Source of the DNA: Megalopta genalis
Taxonomy: Eukaryota > Arthropoda > Insecta > Hymenoptera > Halictidae
Length of the DNA stretch: 64,000 nucleotides
Assembly: GCF_051020955.1 (NCBI RefSeq)
Contig: NW_027477045.1
Span: 40,704-104,703 of the forward strand
Reading direction: 5' to 3'
The translations under genes and the position numbers were made by a program. The notes beneath the pieces are model-generated. The model saw only the letters and a program-made list of their open reading frames with translations, ran no database searches and was not told the origin of the DNA. Shown here in pieces: positions 42,701-56,629 of this stretch (positions are counted from its first letter, which is position 1; each line of letters opens with the position of its first letter).

Positions 42701-43204
42701 TAGCTTCAATCCATGCGATACACAAGATTTATCTTCAAATCAATGATATGTAGAAGGTTTAGCTTCAAATCCATGCGATTCAAAAGATTTAGCTTCAAAT
42801 CAATGCGATGTAGTAGGTTCAGCTTCAAATCCATGCGGCACATATGATTTAACTTCAAATACTTGCGATATAAGTGATATAGTTTCAAATGGAGGCGAAA
42901 CGAACGAGTTAGCTTCAAATCCATGCGATACACTAGATTTAGCTTCAAATCAATGCGATGTAGAAGGTTTAGCTTCAAATCAATAAAAGGTAGAAGGTTT
43001 AGCTTCAAATCAATTGAATATAGTAGGTTTAGCTTCAAATCAATGCGATGTAGAAGGTTTAGCTTCAAATCCATACCAAACACATGATTTAGCTTCAAAT
43101 CAATTCGAAGGACAAGGCTTAGATTCAATCCATGCGAAACAAATGATTTAGCTTCAAATGAATAGCTAAGGAAGTAGAAGGCTTAGCTTCAAATACATGC
43201 AAAA
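39725..43204 (+). repeat. 3.48-kb HOR module, third of three (indel-rich)
   Basis: It matches the second module at 3,480-3,481 bp offset and shares CTTCGAC (about 40,105), so it is closest to that copy. It has several private one-base changes in short homopolymers: GCTGCAATC near 39,887, GGTTTTAGC near 40,420, TTCAAAATCC near 40,850, GCGAACGAACG near 41,189, TTCAATCC near 42,707 and 43,126. There is also an odd insertion, AATAGCTAAGGAAG, near 43,160. This accumulation suggests either relaxed decay or assembly error. Confidence 0.82.
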
Positions 43205-44544
43205 TAAATGGTTTAGCTACAAATACTTGTGATATACATTATTAAGCTACAACTGCATGCGAAACGAACGAGTTAGCTTCAAATCCATGCGATTCACATG
43301 ATTTAGCTTCAAACCAATGCGATGTAGAAGGTTTAGCTTCAAATCAATGCGATGTAGTTGGTTCAGCTTCAAATCCATGCGACACATATGATTTAGCTTC
43401 AAATACTTGCGATATATGTGATATAGCTTCAAAAGCTGTAGGAACAAACGAGGTAGCTTCAATTACATGCGAGACATATGATTTAGCTTCAAATCAATTC
43501 GATGTAGAAGGTTAGCTTCAAATCCATACGAAACACATGATTTAGCTTCAAATCAATTCGAAGGACAAGGCTTAGATTCAAATCCATGAGAAACAAATGA
43601 TTTAGATTTAAATGAATGCGAAGTAGAAGGCTTAGCTTCAAATACATGCAAAATAAATGGAGGTTTAGCTACAAATACTTGTGATATACATTATTAAGCT
43701 ACAACTGCATGCGAAACGAACGAGTTAGCTTCAAATCCATGCGATTCACATGATTTAGCTTCAAACCAATGCGATGTAGGAGGTTTAGCTTCAAATCCAT
43801 GCGATACACAAGATTTAGATTCAAATCAATGCGATGTAGTAGGTTCAGCTTCAAATCAATGCGATGTAGTAGGTTTAGCTTCAAATCCATGCAACACATA
43901 TGTTTTAGCTTCAAATACTTGCGATATAAGTGATATAGCTTTAAATACTGTAGGAACAAACGCGGTAGCTTCAATTCCATGCGAGACACTTGATTTAGCT
44001 TCAAATCAATGCGATGTAGAAGGTTTAGATTCAAATGCATGCGATACAAAAGATTTAGCTTCAAATCAATGCGATGTAGTATGTTCAGCTGCAAATCCAT
44101 GCGGCACATATGATTTAGCTTCAAATACTTGCGATATAAGTGATATAGTTTCAAATGGAGGCGAACCGAACGAGATAGCTTCAAATCCATGCAAAACACA
44201 TGATTTTTGCTGCCAATCAATTGCGATGTAGAAGGTTTAGCTTCAAATCCATGCGATACACTAGATTTAGCTTCAAATCAATGCGATGTAGAAGGTTCTG
44301 CTTCAAATCCATACGACACATATGATTTAGATTCAAATACTAGCGATATAAGTGATATAGCTTCAAAAGCTGGAGGAACAAGCGAGGTAGTTTCAATTCC
44401 ATGCGAAACAAATGATTTAGCTTCAAATCAATGCGAAGTAGAAGGCTTAGCATCAAATTCATGGGAAACAAATGGTTTAGCTACAAATACTTGTGATATA
44501 CATTATTTAGCTACAACTGCATGCGAAACTAACGAGTTAGCTTC

Positions 44545-46320
44545 AAATCCATGCGAAACACACGATTTATCTTCAAATCAATGCGATGTAGAAGGTTTAG
44601 CTTCAAATCAATAGAAGGTAGAAGGTTTAGCTTCAAATCAATAGAATATAGTAGGTTTAGCTTCAAATCAATGCGATGTAGAAGGTTTAGCTTCAAATCA
44701 ATGCGATGTAGAAGGTTTAGCTTCAAATCCATACCAAACACATGATTTAGCTTCAAATCAATTCGAAGGACAAGGCTTAGATTCAAATCCATGCGAAACA
44801 AATGATTTAGCTTCAAATGAATGCGAAGTAGAAGGCTTAGCTTCAAATCCATGCAAAACAAATGGTTTAGCTACAAATACTTATGATATATATTATTTAG
44901 CTACAACTGCATGCGAAACGAACGAGTTAGCTTCAAATCAATGCTATTCACATGATTTAGCTTCAAGTCCATGCGATACACAAGATTTAGCTTCAAATCA
45001 ATGCGATGTAGTTGGTTCAGCTTCAAATCCATGCGACACATATGATTTAGCTTCAAATACTTGCGATATATGTGATATAGCTTCAAAAGCTGTAGGAACA
45101 AACGAGTTAGCTTCAAATCCATGCGAAACACACGATTTAGCTTCAAATCAATGCGATGTAGAAGGTTTAGCTTCAAATCCAAGCGAAACACATGATTTAG
45201 CTTCAAATACTTGCGATATAAGTGATCTAGCTTCAAATACAGGCGAAACGAACGAGTTAGCTTCAAATCCATGCGAAACACATGATTCAGCTGCAAATCA
45301 ATGCGATGTAGAAGGTTCAGCTTCAAATCCATGCCAAACACATGATTTAGATACAAATTCATGGGATGTAGAAGGTTTAGCTTCAAATCCATGCGAAACA
45401 CATTATTTAGCTGCAAATAGGTGCGAAGTAGAAGGCTCGGGTCCAGATCAATGCGATTCAAATGGTTCATCTTCAAATACTTGTGAAAGACATGATTTAG
45501 CTTCAACTGCATGCGAACCACATGATTTAGCTTCAATTCAATGCGTTGTAGAAGGTTTAGATTCAAATCCATGCAAAACACGTGATTTAACTTCCAATTA
45601 ATGCGAAGTAGAAGGCTTAGCTTCAAATCCATGCGAATCAAATGGTTTAGCTTCAAATACTGGTGATATACGTTATTTAGATTTTAATGCATGCGCAACG
45701 AACGAGTTAGCTTCAAATCTATGCGAAACACATGATTTAACTGCAAATCAATGCAATGAAGAAGGTTTAGCTTCAAATCCATGCGATTCAAAAGATTTAG
45801 CTTCAAATCAATGCGATGTAGTAGGTTCAGCTTCAAATCCATGCGGCACATATGATTTAGCTTCAAATACTTGCGATATAAGTGATATAGTTTCAAATGG
45901 AGGCGAAACAAACGAGTTAGCATCAAATTCATGCGAAACACATGATTAAGCTTCAAATTGATGCGATGTAGATGGTTTTCTTCAAATCCATGCGATACAC
46001 AAGATTTAGCTTCAAATCAATGCGATGTAGTAGGTTCAGCTTCAAATCCATGCGAATGAAATGGTTTAGCTTCAAATACTAGCGATGTAAGTGATGTAGA
46101 TTCATAAGCTGGAGGAACAAACGAGGTAGCTTCAAATCCATTCGAAACTCATGATTTAGCAGCAAATCAATGCGATGTAGAAGGTTAGTTTCAAATCCAT
46201 GCGATACACAAGATTTAGCTTCAAATCAATGCGATGTAGTAGGCTCAGCTTCAAATCCATGCGATATAAGTGATATAGCTTCAAAAGCAGGAGGAACAAA
46301 CGAGGTACCTTCAATTCCAT
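44545..46320 (+). repeat. 1.77-kb module, single copy in super-repeat 1
   Basis: This stretch corresponds to the duplicated module at 56.63-60.17 kb. It carries the Q-type run (44.58-44.72 kb), the CTCGGGTCCAGATC monomer (about 45,436), ATTTTAATGCATGCG (about 45,680) and the GAATGAAATGG monomer (about 46,054). A one-base shortening, GAAGGTTAG, lies near 46,183. Confidence 0.75.
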
Positions 46321-49300
46321 GCGAAACAAATGATTTAGCTTCAAATCAATGCGAAGTAGAAGGCGTAGCTTCAAGTCCATGTGAAACAAATGGTTTAGCT
46401 TCAAATCAATGCGATGTAGAAGGTTTAGCTTCAAATCCGTGTGATACACAAGATTTAGCTTCATATCAATGCGATGTAGAAGGTTCTGCTTCAAATCCAT
46501 ACGACACATACGATTTAGCTTCGAATACTTGCGATATAAGTGATATAGCTTCAAAAGCTGGAAGAACAAACGAGGTAGCTTCAATTCCATGCGAAACAAA
46601 TGATTTAGCTTCAAATCAATGCGAATTAGAAGGCTTAGCTTCAAATTCATGGGAAACAAATGGTTTAGCTACAAATACTTGTGATTTACATTACTTAGCT
46701 TCAAATCCATGCGAAACACACGATTTATCTTCAAATCAATGCGATGTAGTAGGTTTAGCTTCAAATCCATGCGATACACAAGATTTAGCTTCAAATCAAT
46801 GCGATGTAGAAGGTTCAGCTTCAAATCAATAAGAGGTAGAAGGTTTAGCTTCAAATCAATAGAATATAGAAGGTTTAGCTCCAGATCAATGCGAAGGTTT
46901 AGCTTCAAATCCATACGAAACACATGATTTAGCTTCAAATCAATTCGAAGGACAAGGCTTAGATTCAAATCCATGCGACACATATTACTTACCTTCAAAT
47001 ACTTGCGATATAAGTGATATAGCTTCAAAAGCTGTAGGAACAAATGAGGTAGCTTCAATTCCATGCGAGACACATGATTTAGCTTCAACTCAATGCAATG
47101 TAGAAGGATTAGCTTCAAATCCATACGAAACACATGATTTAGCTTCAAATAAATTCGAAGTACAAGGCTTAGATTCTAATCCATGCGAAACAAATGATTT
47201 AGCTTCAGATGAATGCGAAGTAGAAGGCTTAGCTTCAAATCCATGCAAAACAAATGCTTTAGCTACAAATACTTGTGATATACATTATTTAGCTACAACT
47301 GCATGCGAAACGAACGAGTTAGCTTCAAATCCATGCGATACACATGATTTAGCTTCAAATCAATTCGAAGGACAAGGCTTAGATTCAAATCCATGCGAAA
47401 CAAATGATTTAGATTCAAATCAATGCGATGTAGAAGGTTCAGCTTCAAATCCATGCGATACAAATGGTTTAGCTATAAATACTTGTGAAATACATTATTT
47501 AGCTACAACTGCATGCGAAACGAACGAGTGAATTTCAAATCCATATGAAACACATGATTTAGCTGCAAATCAATGTGATGTGGAAGGTTTAGCTTCAAAT
47601 CCATGCGATACACATGATTAAGCATCAAATCAATGCGATGAAGAAGGTTCAGCTTCAAATCCATGCAAAACAAATGATATAGCTTCAAACACTTGTGGTG
47701 TAAGTGATATAGCTTCAAATGAAGACTAATCAAACGAGTTAGCTTCAAAATCCACGCGATACACATGATTTAGATTCAAATACTAGCGATATAAGTGATG
47801 TAAATTCAACTGCAGGCGAAACGAACGAGTTAGCTTCAAATCCATGCGAAACACATGATTTAGATGCAAATCAATGCGATGTAGAAGCTTTAGCTTCTTA
47901 TCCATGCGATACACTAGATTTAGCTTCAAATCAATGCGATGTAGAAGGTTCTGCTTCAAATCCATACGACACATATGATTTAGATTCAAATACTTGCGAT
48001 ATAAGTGATATAGCTTCAAAAGCTGGAGAAACAAACGAGGTAGCTTCAATTCCATGCGAAACAAATGGTTTAGCTTCAAATACTTGTGATATACGTTATT
48101 TAGATTGAACTGCATGCGCAACGAACGAGTTATCTGCAAATCCATGAGATACACATGATTTAGTTTCAAACCAATGCGATGTAGAAGGATTAGCTTCAAA
48201 TCCATGCGATACACAAGATTTAGCTTCAAATCAATGCGATGTAGTAGGTTCAGCTTCAAATCCATGCGACACATATGATTTAGCTTCAAATACTTGCGAT
48301 ATAAGTGATATAGCTTCAAAAGCTGGGGGAACAAGCGATGTAGCTTCAATTCCATGCGAAACAAATGATTTAGCTTCAAATCAATGCGGAGTAGAAGGCT
48401 TAGCTTCAAATTCATGGGAAACAATTGGTTTAGCTACAAATACTTGTGATATATATTATTTAGTTACAACTGCATGCGAAACAAACGAGTTAGCATCAAA
48501 TCCATGCGAAACACATGATTAAACTTCAAATCAATGCGATGTAGATGGTTTTCTTCAAATCCATGCGATACACAAGATTTAGCTTCAAATCAATGCGATG
48601 TAGTAGGTTCAGCTTCAAATCCATGCGATATAAGTGATATAGCTTCAAATGCAGGAGGAACAAACGAGGTAGCTTCAATTCCATGCGAATCAAATGATTT
48701 AGCTTCAAATCAATGCGAAGTAGAAGGCGTAGCTTCAAATCCATGCGAAACAAATGATTTAGCTTCAAATGAATGCGAAGTAGAATGCTTAGCTTCAAAT
48801 CCATGCAAAACAAATGGTTTAGCTACAAATACTTGTGATATACATTATTTAGCTACAACTGCATGCGAAACAAACGAGTTAGCATCAAATCCATGCAAGA
48901 CACTTGATTTAGCTTCAAATCAATGCGATGTAGAAGGTTTAGCTTCAAATCCATACGAAACACATGATTTAGCTCCAAATAAATTTGAAGGACAAGGCTT
49001 AGATTCAAATCTATACGTTCCACACGATTTATCTTCAAATCAAAGCGATGTAGAAGGTTTAGCTTCAAATCCATGCAAAACAAATGATATAGCTTCAACA
49101 TTTGTGGTGTAAGTGATATAGCTTCAAATGAAGACTAATCAAACGAGTTAGCTTCAAAATCCACGCGATACACATAATTTAGTTTCAAATACTAGCGATA
49201 TAAGTGATGTAGATGCAACTGCAGGCGAAACGAAGGAGTTAGGTTCAAATCCATGCGAAACACATGATTTACCTGCAAATGAATGCGATGTAGAAGCTTT

Positions 49301-51634
49301 AGCTTCAAATCCATGCGATACACAAGATTTAGCTTCAAATCAATGCGATGTAGTAGGTTCAGCTTCAAATCCATGCGATATAAGTGATATAGCTTCAAAT
49401 GCAGGAGAAACAAACGAGGTAGCTTCAATTCCATGCGAAACAAATGATCTAGCTTCAAATCAATGCGAAGTAGAAGGCGTAGCTTCTAATCCATGCGAAA
49501 CAAATGGTTTAGTTACAAATACTTGTGATATACATTATTCAGCTACAACTGCATGCGAAACAAACGAGTTAGCTTCAAATCCATGCGAAACACACGATTT
49601 AGCTTCAAATCAATGCGATGTAGATGGTTTAGCTTCAAATCGATGCCAAACACATGATTCAGCTGCAAATCAATGCGATGTAGAAGGTTTAGCTTCAAAT
49701 CAATGCGATGTAGTAGGTTCAGCTTCAAATCAATGCGGCACATATGATTTAGCTTCAAATACTTGCGATATAAGTGATATAGTTTCAAATGGAGGCGAAA
49801 CAATCGAGTTAGCTTCAAATCCATGCGAAACACATGATTTAGCTTCAAATCCATGCGATACACAAGATTTAGCTTCAAATCAATGCGATGTAGTAGGTTC
49901 AGCTTCAAATCCATGCGATATAAGTGATATAGCTACAAATGCAGGAGGAACAAACGAGGTAGCTTCAATTCCATGCGAATCAAATGATTTAGCTTCAAAT
50001 CAATGCGAAGTAGAAGGCGTAGCTTCAAATCCATGCGAAACAAATGATTTAGCTTCAAATGAATGCGAAGTAGAATGCTTAGCTTCAAATCCATGCAAAA
50101 CAAATGGTTTAGCTACAAATACTTGTGATATACATTATTTAGCTACAACTGCATGCGAAACGAACGAGTTAGCTTCAAATCCATGAGATACACATGATTT
50201 AGCTGCAAATCAATGTGATGTAGAAGGTTTAGCTTCAAATCCATGCGAATCAAATGGTTTAGCTTCAAATACTTGTGATATACGTTATTTAGATTGAACT
50301 GCATGCGCAGCGAACGAGTTAGCTGCAAATCCATGAGATACACATGATTTAGCTTCAAACCAATGCGATGTAGAAGGTTTAGCTTCAAATCCATGCGATA
50401 CACAAGATTTAGCTTCAAATCAATGCGATGTAGTAGGTTCAGCTTCAAATCCATGCGACACATATGATTTAGCTTCAAATACTTGCGATATAAGTGATAT
50501 AGTTTCAAAAGCTGGTGGAACAAGCGATGTAGCTTCAATTCCATGCGAAACAAATGATTTAGCTTCAAATCAATGCGGAGTGGAAGGCTTAGCTTCAAAT
50601 TCATGGGAAACAATTGGTTTAGCTACAAATACTTTCGATATACATTATTTAGCTACAACTGCATGCGAAACAAACGAGTTAGCATCAAATCCATGCGAAA
50701 CACATGATGTAGCTTCAAATCAATGCGATGTAGAAGGTTTAGCTTCAAATCCATGCGATACACATGATTAAGCTTCAAATGACTGCGAAGTAGAATGCTT
50801 AGCTTCAAATCCATGCGAATCAAATGGTTTAGCTTCAAATACTTGTGATATACGTTATTTAGATTGAACTGCATGCGCAACGAACGAGTTAGCTGCAAAT
50901 CCATGAGATACACATGATTTAGCTTCAAACCAATGCGATGTAGAAGGTTTAGCTTCAAATCCATGCGATACACAAGATTTAGCTTCAAATCAATGCGATG
51001 TAGTAGGTTCAGCTTCAAATCCATGCGACACATATGATTTAGCTTCAAATACTTGCGATATAAGTGATATAGCTTCAAAAGCTGGAGGAACAAGCGATGT
51101 AGCTTCAATTCCATGCGAAACAAATGATTTAGCTTCAAATCAATGCGATGTAGAAGGTTTAGCTTCAAATCAATAAGAGGTAGAAGGTTTAGCTTCAAAT
51201 CAATAGAATGTAGAAGGTTTAGCTACAAATCAATGCGATGTAGAAGGTTTAGCTACAAATCCATACGAAACACATGATTTAGCTTCAAATCAATTCGAAG
51301 GACAAGGCTTAGATTCAAATCCATGCGAAACAAATGATTTAGCTTCAAATCAATGCGAAGTAGAAGGCATAGCTTCAAATCCATGCAAAACAAATGATAT
51401 AGCTTCAAACACTTGTGGTGTAAGTGATATAGCTTCAAATGAAGACTAATCAAACGAGTTAGCTTCAAAATCCACGCGATACACATAATTTAGTTTCAAA
51501 TACTAGCGATATAAGTGATATAGCTTCAAAAGCTGGAGGAACAAGCGAGGTAGCTTCAATTCCATGCGAAACAAATGATTTAGCTTCAAATCAATGCGAA
51601 GTAGAAGGCGTAGCTTCAAATCCATGCGAAACAA

Positions 51635-54600
51635 ATGGTTTAGCTACAAATACTTGTGATATACATTATTTAGCTACAACTGCATGCGAAACAAACGAGT
51701 TAGCTTCAAATCCATGCGAAACACACGATTTAGCTTCAAATCAATGCGATGTAGATGGTTTAGCTTCAAATCGATGCGAAACACATGATTCAGCTGCAAA
51801 TCAATGCGATGTAGAAGGTTTAGCTTCAAATCAATGCGATGTAGTAGGTTCAGCTTCAAATCCATGCGGCACATATGATTTAGCTTCAAATACTTGCGAT
51901 ATAAGTGATATAGTTTCAAATGGAGGCGAAACGAACGAATTAGCTTCAAATCCATGCAAAACACATGATTTTTGCTGCCAATCAATGCGATGTAGAAGAT
52001 TCTGCTTCAAATCCTTACGACACATATGATTTAGCTTCAAATACTTGCGATATAAGTGATATAGCTTCAAAAGCTGGAGGAACAAGCGAGGTAGCTTCAA
52101 TTCCATGCGAAACAAATGATTTAGCTTCAAATCTATGCGAAGTAGAAGGCGTAGCTTCAAATCCATGCGAAACAAATGGTTTAGCAACAAATACCTGTGA
52201 TATACATTATTTAGCTACAACTGCATGCGAAACTAACAAGTTAGCTTCAAATCCATGCGAAACACACGATTTATCTTCAAATCAATGCGATGTAGAAGGT
52301 TTAGCTTCAAATCAATAAAAGGTAGAAGGTTTAGCTTCAAATCAATAGAATATAGTAGGTTTAGTTTCAAATCAATTCGATGTAGAAGGTTTAGCTTCAA
52401 ATCCATACGAAACACATGATTTAGCTTCAAATCAATGCGATGGAGAAGGTTTAGCTTCAAATCCATGCAAAACAAATGATATAGCTTCAAACACTTGTGG
52501 TGTAAGTGATATAGCTTCAAAAGCTGGAGGAACAAGCGAGGTAGCCTCAAATCCATGCGAAGCACATGATTTAGCTTCAAATCAATGCGATGTAGAAGGT
52601 TTAGCTTACAATCCATGCAAAACACGTGATTTAACTTCCAATTAATGCGAAGTAGAAAGCTTAGCTTCAAATCCATGCGAATCAAATGGTTTAGCTTCAA
52701 ATACTTGTGATATACGTTATTAAGCTACAACTGCATGCGAAACGAACGAGTTAGCTTCAAATCCATGCTATTCACATGATTTAGCTTCAAGTCCATGCGA
52801 TACACAAGATTTAGCTTCAAATCAATGCGATGTAGTTGGTTCAGCTTCAAATCCATGCGACACATATGATTTAGCTTCAAATACTTGCGATATATGTGAT
52901 ATAGCTTCAAAAGCTGTAGGAACAAACGAGGTAGCTTCAATTCCATGCGATACACATGATCTAGCTTCAAGTCCATGCGATACACAAGATTTAGCTTCAA
53001 ATCAATGCGATGTAGTAGGTTCAGCTTCAAATCCATGGGAAACGAATGGTTTAGCTTCAAATCAATGCGATGTAGAAGGCTTAGCATCAAATTCATGGGA
53101 AACAAATGGTTTAGCTACAAATACTTGTGATATACATTATTTAGCTACAACTGCATGCGAAACTAACGAGTTAGCTTCAAATCCATGCGTAACACACGAT
53201 TTATCTTCAAATCAATATGATGTAGAAGGTTTAGCTTCAAATCAATAAAAGGTAGACGGTTTAGCTTCAAATCAATAGAATATAGTAGGTTTAGCTTCAA
53301 ATCAATGCGATGTAGAAGGTTTAGCTTCAAATCCATACCAAACACATGATTTAGCTTCAAACCAATTCGAAGGACAAGGCTTAGATTCAAATCCATGCGA
53401 AACAAATCATTTAGCTTCAAATGAATGCGAAGTAGAAGGCTTAGCTTCAAATCCATGCAAAACAAATGGTTTAGCTACAAATACTTATGGTATATATCAT
53501 TTAGCTACAACTGCATGCGAAACGAACGAGTTAGCTTCAAATCCATGCTATTCACATGATTTAGCTTCAAGTCCATGCGATACACAAGATTTAGCTTCAA
53601 ATCAATGCGATGTAGTAGGTTCAGCTTCAAATCCATGCGGCACATATGATTTAGCTTCAAATACTTGCGATATAAGTGATATAGTTTCAAATGGAGGCGA
53701 AACGAACGAGTTAGCTTCAAATCCATGCGATACACTAGATTTAGCTTCAAATCAATGCGATGTAGAAGGTTTAGCTTCAAATCAATAAAAGGTAGAAGGT
53801 TTAGCTTCAAATCAATAGAATATAGTAGGTTTAGCTTCAAATCAATGCGATGTAGAAGGTTTAGCTTCAAATCCATACCAAACACATGATTTAGCTTCAA
53901 ATCAATTCGAAGGACAAGGCTTAGATTCAAATCCATGCGAAACAAATGATTTAGCTTCAAATGAATGCGAAGTAGAAGGCTTAGCTTCAAATCCATGCAA
54001 AACAAATGGTTTAGCTACAAATACTTATGGTATATATCATTTAGCTACAACTGCATGCGAAACGAACGAGTTAGCTTCAAATCCATGCGATTCACATGAT
54101 TTAGCTTCAAGTCCATGTGATACACAAGATTTACCTTCAAATCAATGCGATGTAGTTGGTTCAGCTTCAAATCCATGCGACACATATGATTTAGCTTCAA
54201 ATACTTGCGATATATGTGATATAGCTTCAAAAGCTGTAGGAACAAACGAGGTAGCCTCAATTCCATGCGAAACACATGATTAAGCTTCAAATCAATGCGA
54301 TGTAGATGGTTTGAATCAGATCCATGCGATACAAATGATATAGCTTCAAATGCAGGAGGAACAAACGAGGTAGCTTCAATTCCATGCGAAACAAATGATT
54401 TATCTTCAAATCAATGCGATGTAGAAGGTTTAGCTTCAAATCAATAAAAGGTAGAAGGTTTAGCTTCAAATCAATAGAATATAGTAGGTTTAGTTTCAAA
54501 TCAATTCGAAGTAGAAGGTTTAGCTTCAAATCCATACGAAACACATGATTTAGCTTCAAATCAATTCGAAGGACAAGGCTTAGATTCAATTCCATGCGAA

Positions 54601-55300
54601 ACAAATGATTTAGCTTCAAATGAATGCGAAGTAGAAGGCTTAGCTTCAAATACATACAAAATAAATGGTTTAGCTACAAATACTTGTGATATACATTATT
54701 AAGCTACAACTGCATGCGAAACGATCGAGTTAGCTTCAAATCCATGCGATTCACATGATTTAGCTTCAAACCAATGCGATGTAGAAGGTTTAGCTTCAAA
54801 TCCATGCGATACACAAGATTTATCTTCAAATCAATGATATGTAGAAGGTTTAGCTTCAAATCCATGCGATTCAAAAGATTTAGCTTCAAATCAATGCGAT
54901 GTAGTAGGTTCAGCTTCAAATCCATGCGGCACATATGATTTAGCTTCAAATACTTGCGATATAAGTGATATAGTTTCAAATGGAGGCGAAACGAACGAGT
55001 TAGCTTCAAATCCATGCGATACACTAGATTTAGCTTCAAATCAATGCGATGTAGAAGGTTTAGCTTCAAATCAATAAAAGGTAGAAGGTTTAGCTTCAAA
55101 TCAATAGAATATAGTAGGTTTAGCTTCAAATCAATGCGATGTAGAAGGTTTAGCTTCAAATCCATACCAAACACATGATTTAGCTTCAAATCAATTCGAA
55201 GGACAAGGCTTAGATTCAAATCCATGCGAAACAAATGATTTAGCTTCAAATGAATGCGAAGTAGAAGGCTTAGCTTCAAATACATGCAAAATAAATGGTT
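51635..55300 (+). repeat. 3.48-kb HOR module in super-repeat 2 (variant, ~3.66 kb)
   Basis: It aligns with 32,765-36,244 but lacks 360 bp, where the heptamer pair carrying ATACGTTATTTAGATTG is cut directly to ATACGTTATTAAGC at about 52,715, and gains 540 bp at about 53.5-54.0 kb. It keeps CTTACGAC (about 52,014), like the first module and unlike the second and third. Confidence 0.8.
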
Positions 55301-56629
55301 TAGCTACAAATACTTGTGATATACATTATTAAGCTACAACTGCATGCGAAACGAACGAGTTAGCTTCAAATCCATGCGATTCACATGATTTAGCTTCAAA
55401 CCAATGCGATGTAGAAGGTTTAGCTTCAAATCAATGCGATGTAGTTGGTTCAGCTTCAAATCCATGCGACACATATGATTTAGCTTCAAATACTTGCGAT
55501 ATATGTGATATAGCTTCAAAAGCTGTAGGAACAAACGAGGTAGCTTCAATTACATGCGAGACATATGATTTAGCTTCAAATCAATTCGATGTAGAAGGTT
55601 TAGCTTCAAATCCACACGAAACACATGATTTAGCTTCAAATCAATTCGAAGGACAAGGCTTAGATTCAAATCCATGAGAAACAAATGATTTAGATTCAAA
55701 TGAATGCGAAGTAGAAGGCTTAGCTTCAAATACATGCAAAATAAATGGTTTAGCTACAAATACTTGTGATATACATTATTAAGCTACAACTGCATGCGAA
55801 ACGAACGAGTTAGCTTCAAATCCATGCGATTCACATGATTTAGCTTCAAACCAATGCGATGTAGGAGGTTTAGCTTCAAATCCATGCGATACACAAGATT
55901 TAGATTCAAATCAATGCGATGTAGTAGGTTCAGCTTCAAATCAATGCGATGTAGTAGGTTTAGCTTCAAATCCATGCAACACATATGTTTTAGCTTCAAA
56001 TACTTGCGATATAAGTGATATAGCTTTAAATACTGTAGGAACAAACGAGGTAGCTTCAATTCCATGCGAGACACTTGATTTAGCTTCAAATCAATGCGAT
56101 GTAGAAGGTTTAGATTCAAATGCATGCGATACAAAAGATTTAGCTTCAAATCAATGCGATGTAGTATGTTCAGCTGCAAATCCATGCGGCACATATGATT
56201 TAGCTTCAAATACTTGCGATATAAGTGATATAGTTTCAAATGGAGGCGAAACGAACGAGATAGCTTCAAATCCATGCAAAACACATGATTTTTGCTGCCA
56301 ATCAATGCGATGTAGAAGGTTTAGCTTCAAATCCATGCGATACACTAGATTTAGCTACAAATCAATGCGATGTAGAAGGTTCTGCTTCAAATCCATACGA
56401 CACATATGATTTAGATTCAAATACTTGCGATATAAGTGATATAGCTTCAAAAGCTGGAGGAACAAGCGAGGTAGTTTCAATTCCATGCGAAACAAATGAT
56501 TTAGCTTCAAATCAATGCGAAGTAGAAGGCTTAGCATCAAATTCATGGGAAACAAATGGTTTAGCTACAAATACTTGTGATATACATTATTTAGCTACAA
56601 CTGCATGCGAAACTAACGAGTTAGCTTCA

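Larger units (their letters stand above)
28562..47431 (+). repeat. 18.9-kb super-repeat, copy 1
   Basis: From about 28,562 the order of monomer variants is repeated starting at 47,432. The offset is 18,870 bp (629 monomers) up to about 33.85 kb, then 18,510 and 19,050 bp after block indels, to about 36.24 kb. It then contains two extra 3.48-kb modules (36.24-43.2 kb). The remainder, 43.2-47.4 kb, matches 55.3-61.5 kb. The end of this copy (near 47,420) and the end of copy 2 (near 61,490) share GACAAGGCTTAGATTC and the monomers that follow, which fixes the right boundary to within about one monomer. Confidence 0.85.

Noticed and set aside
43150..43190. Transposon insertion scar
   Set aside because: Only about seven extra bases, with no target-site duplication or terminal repeat visible.
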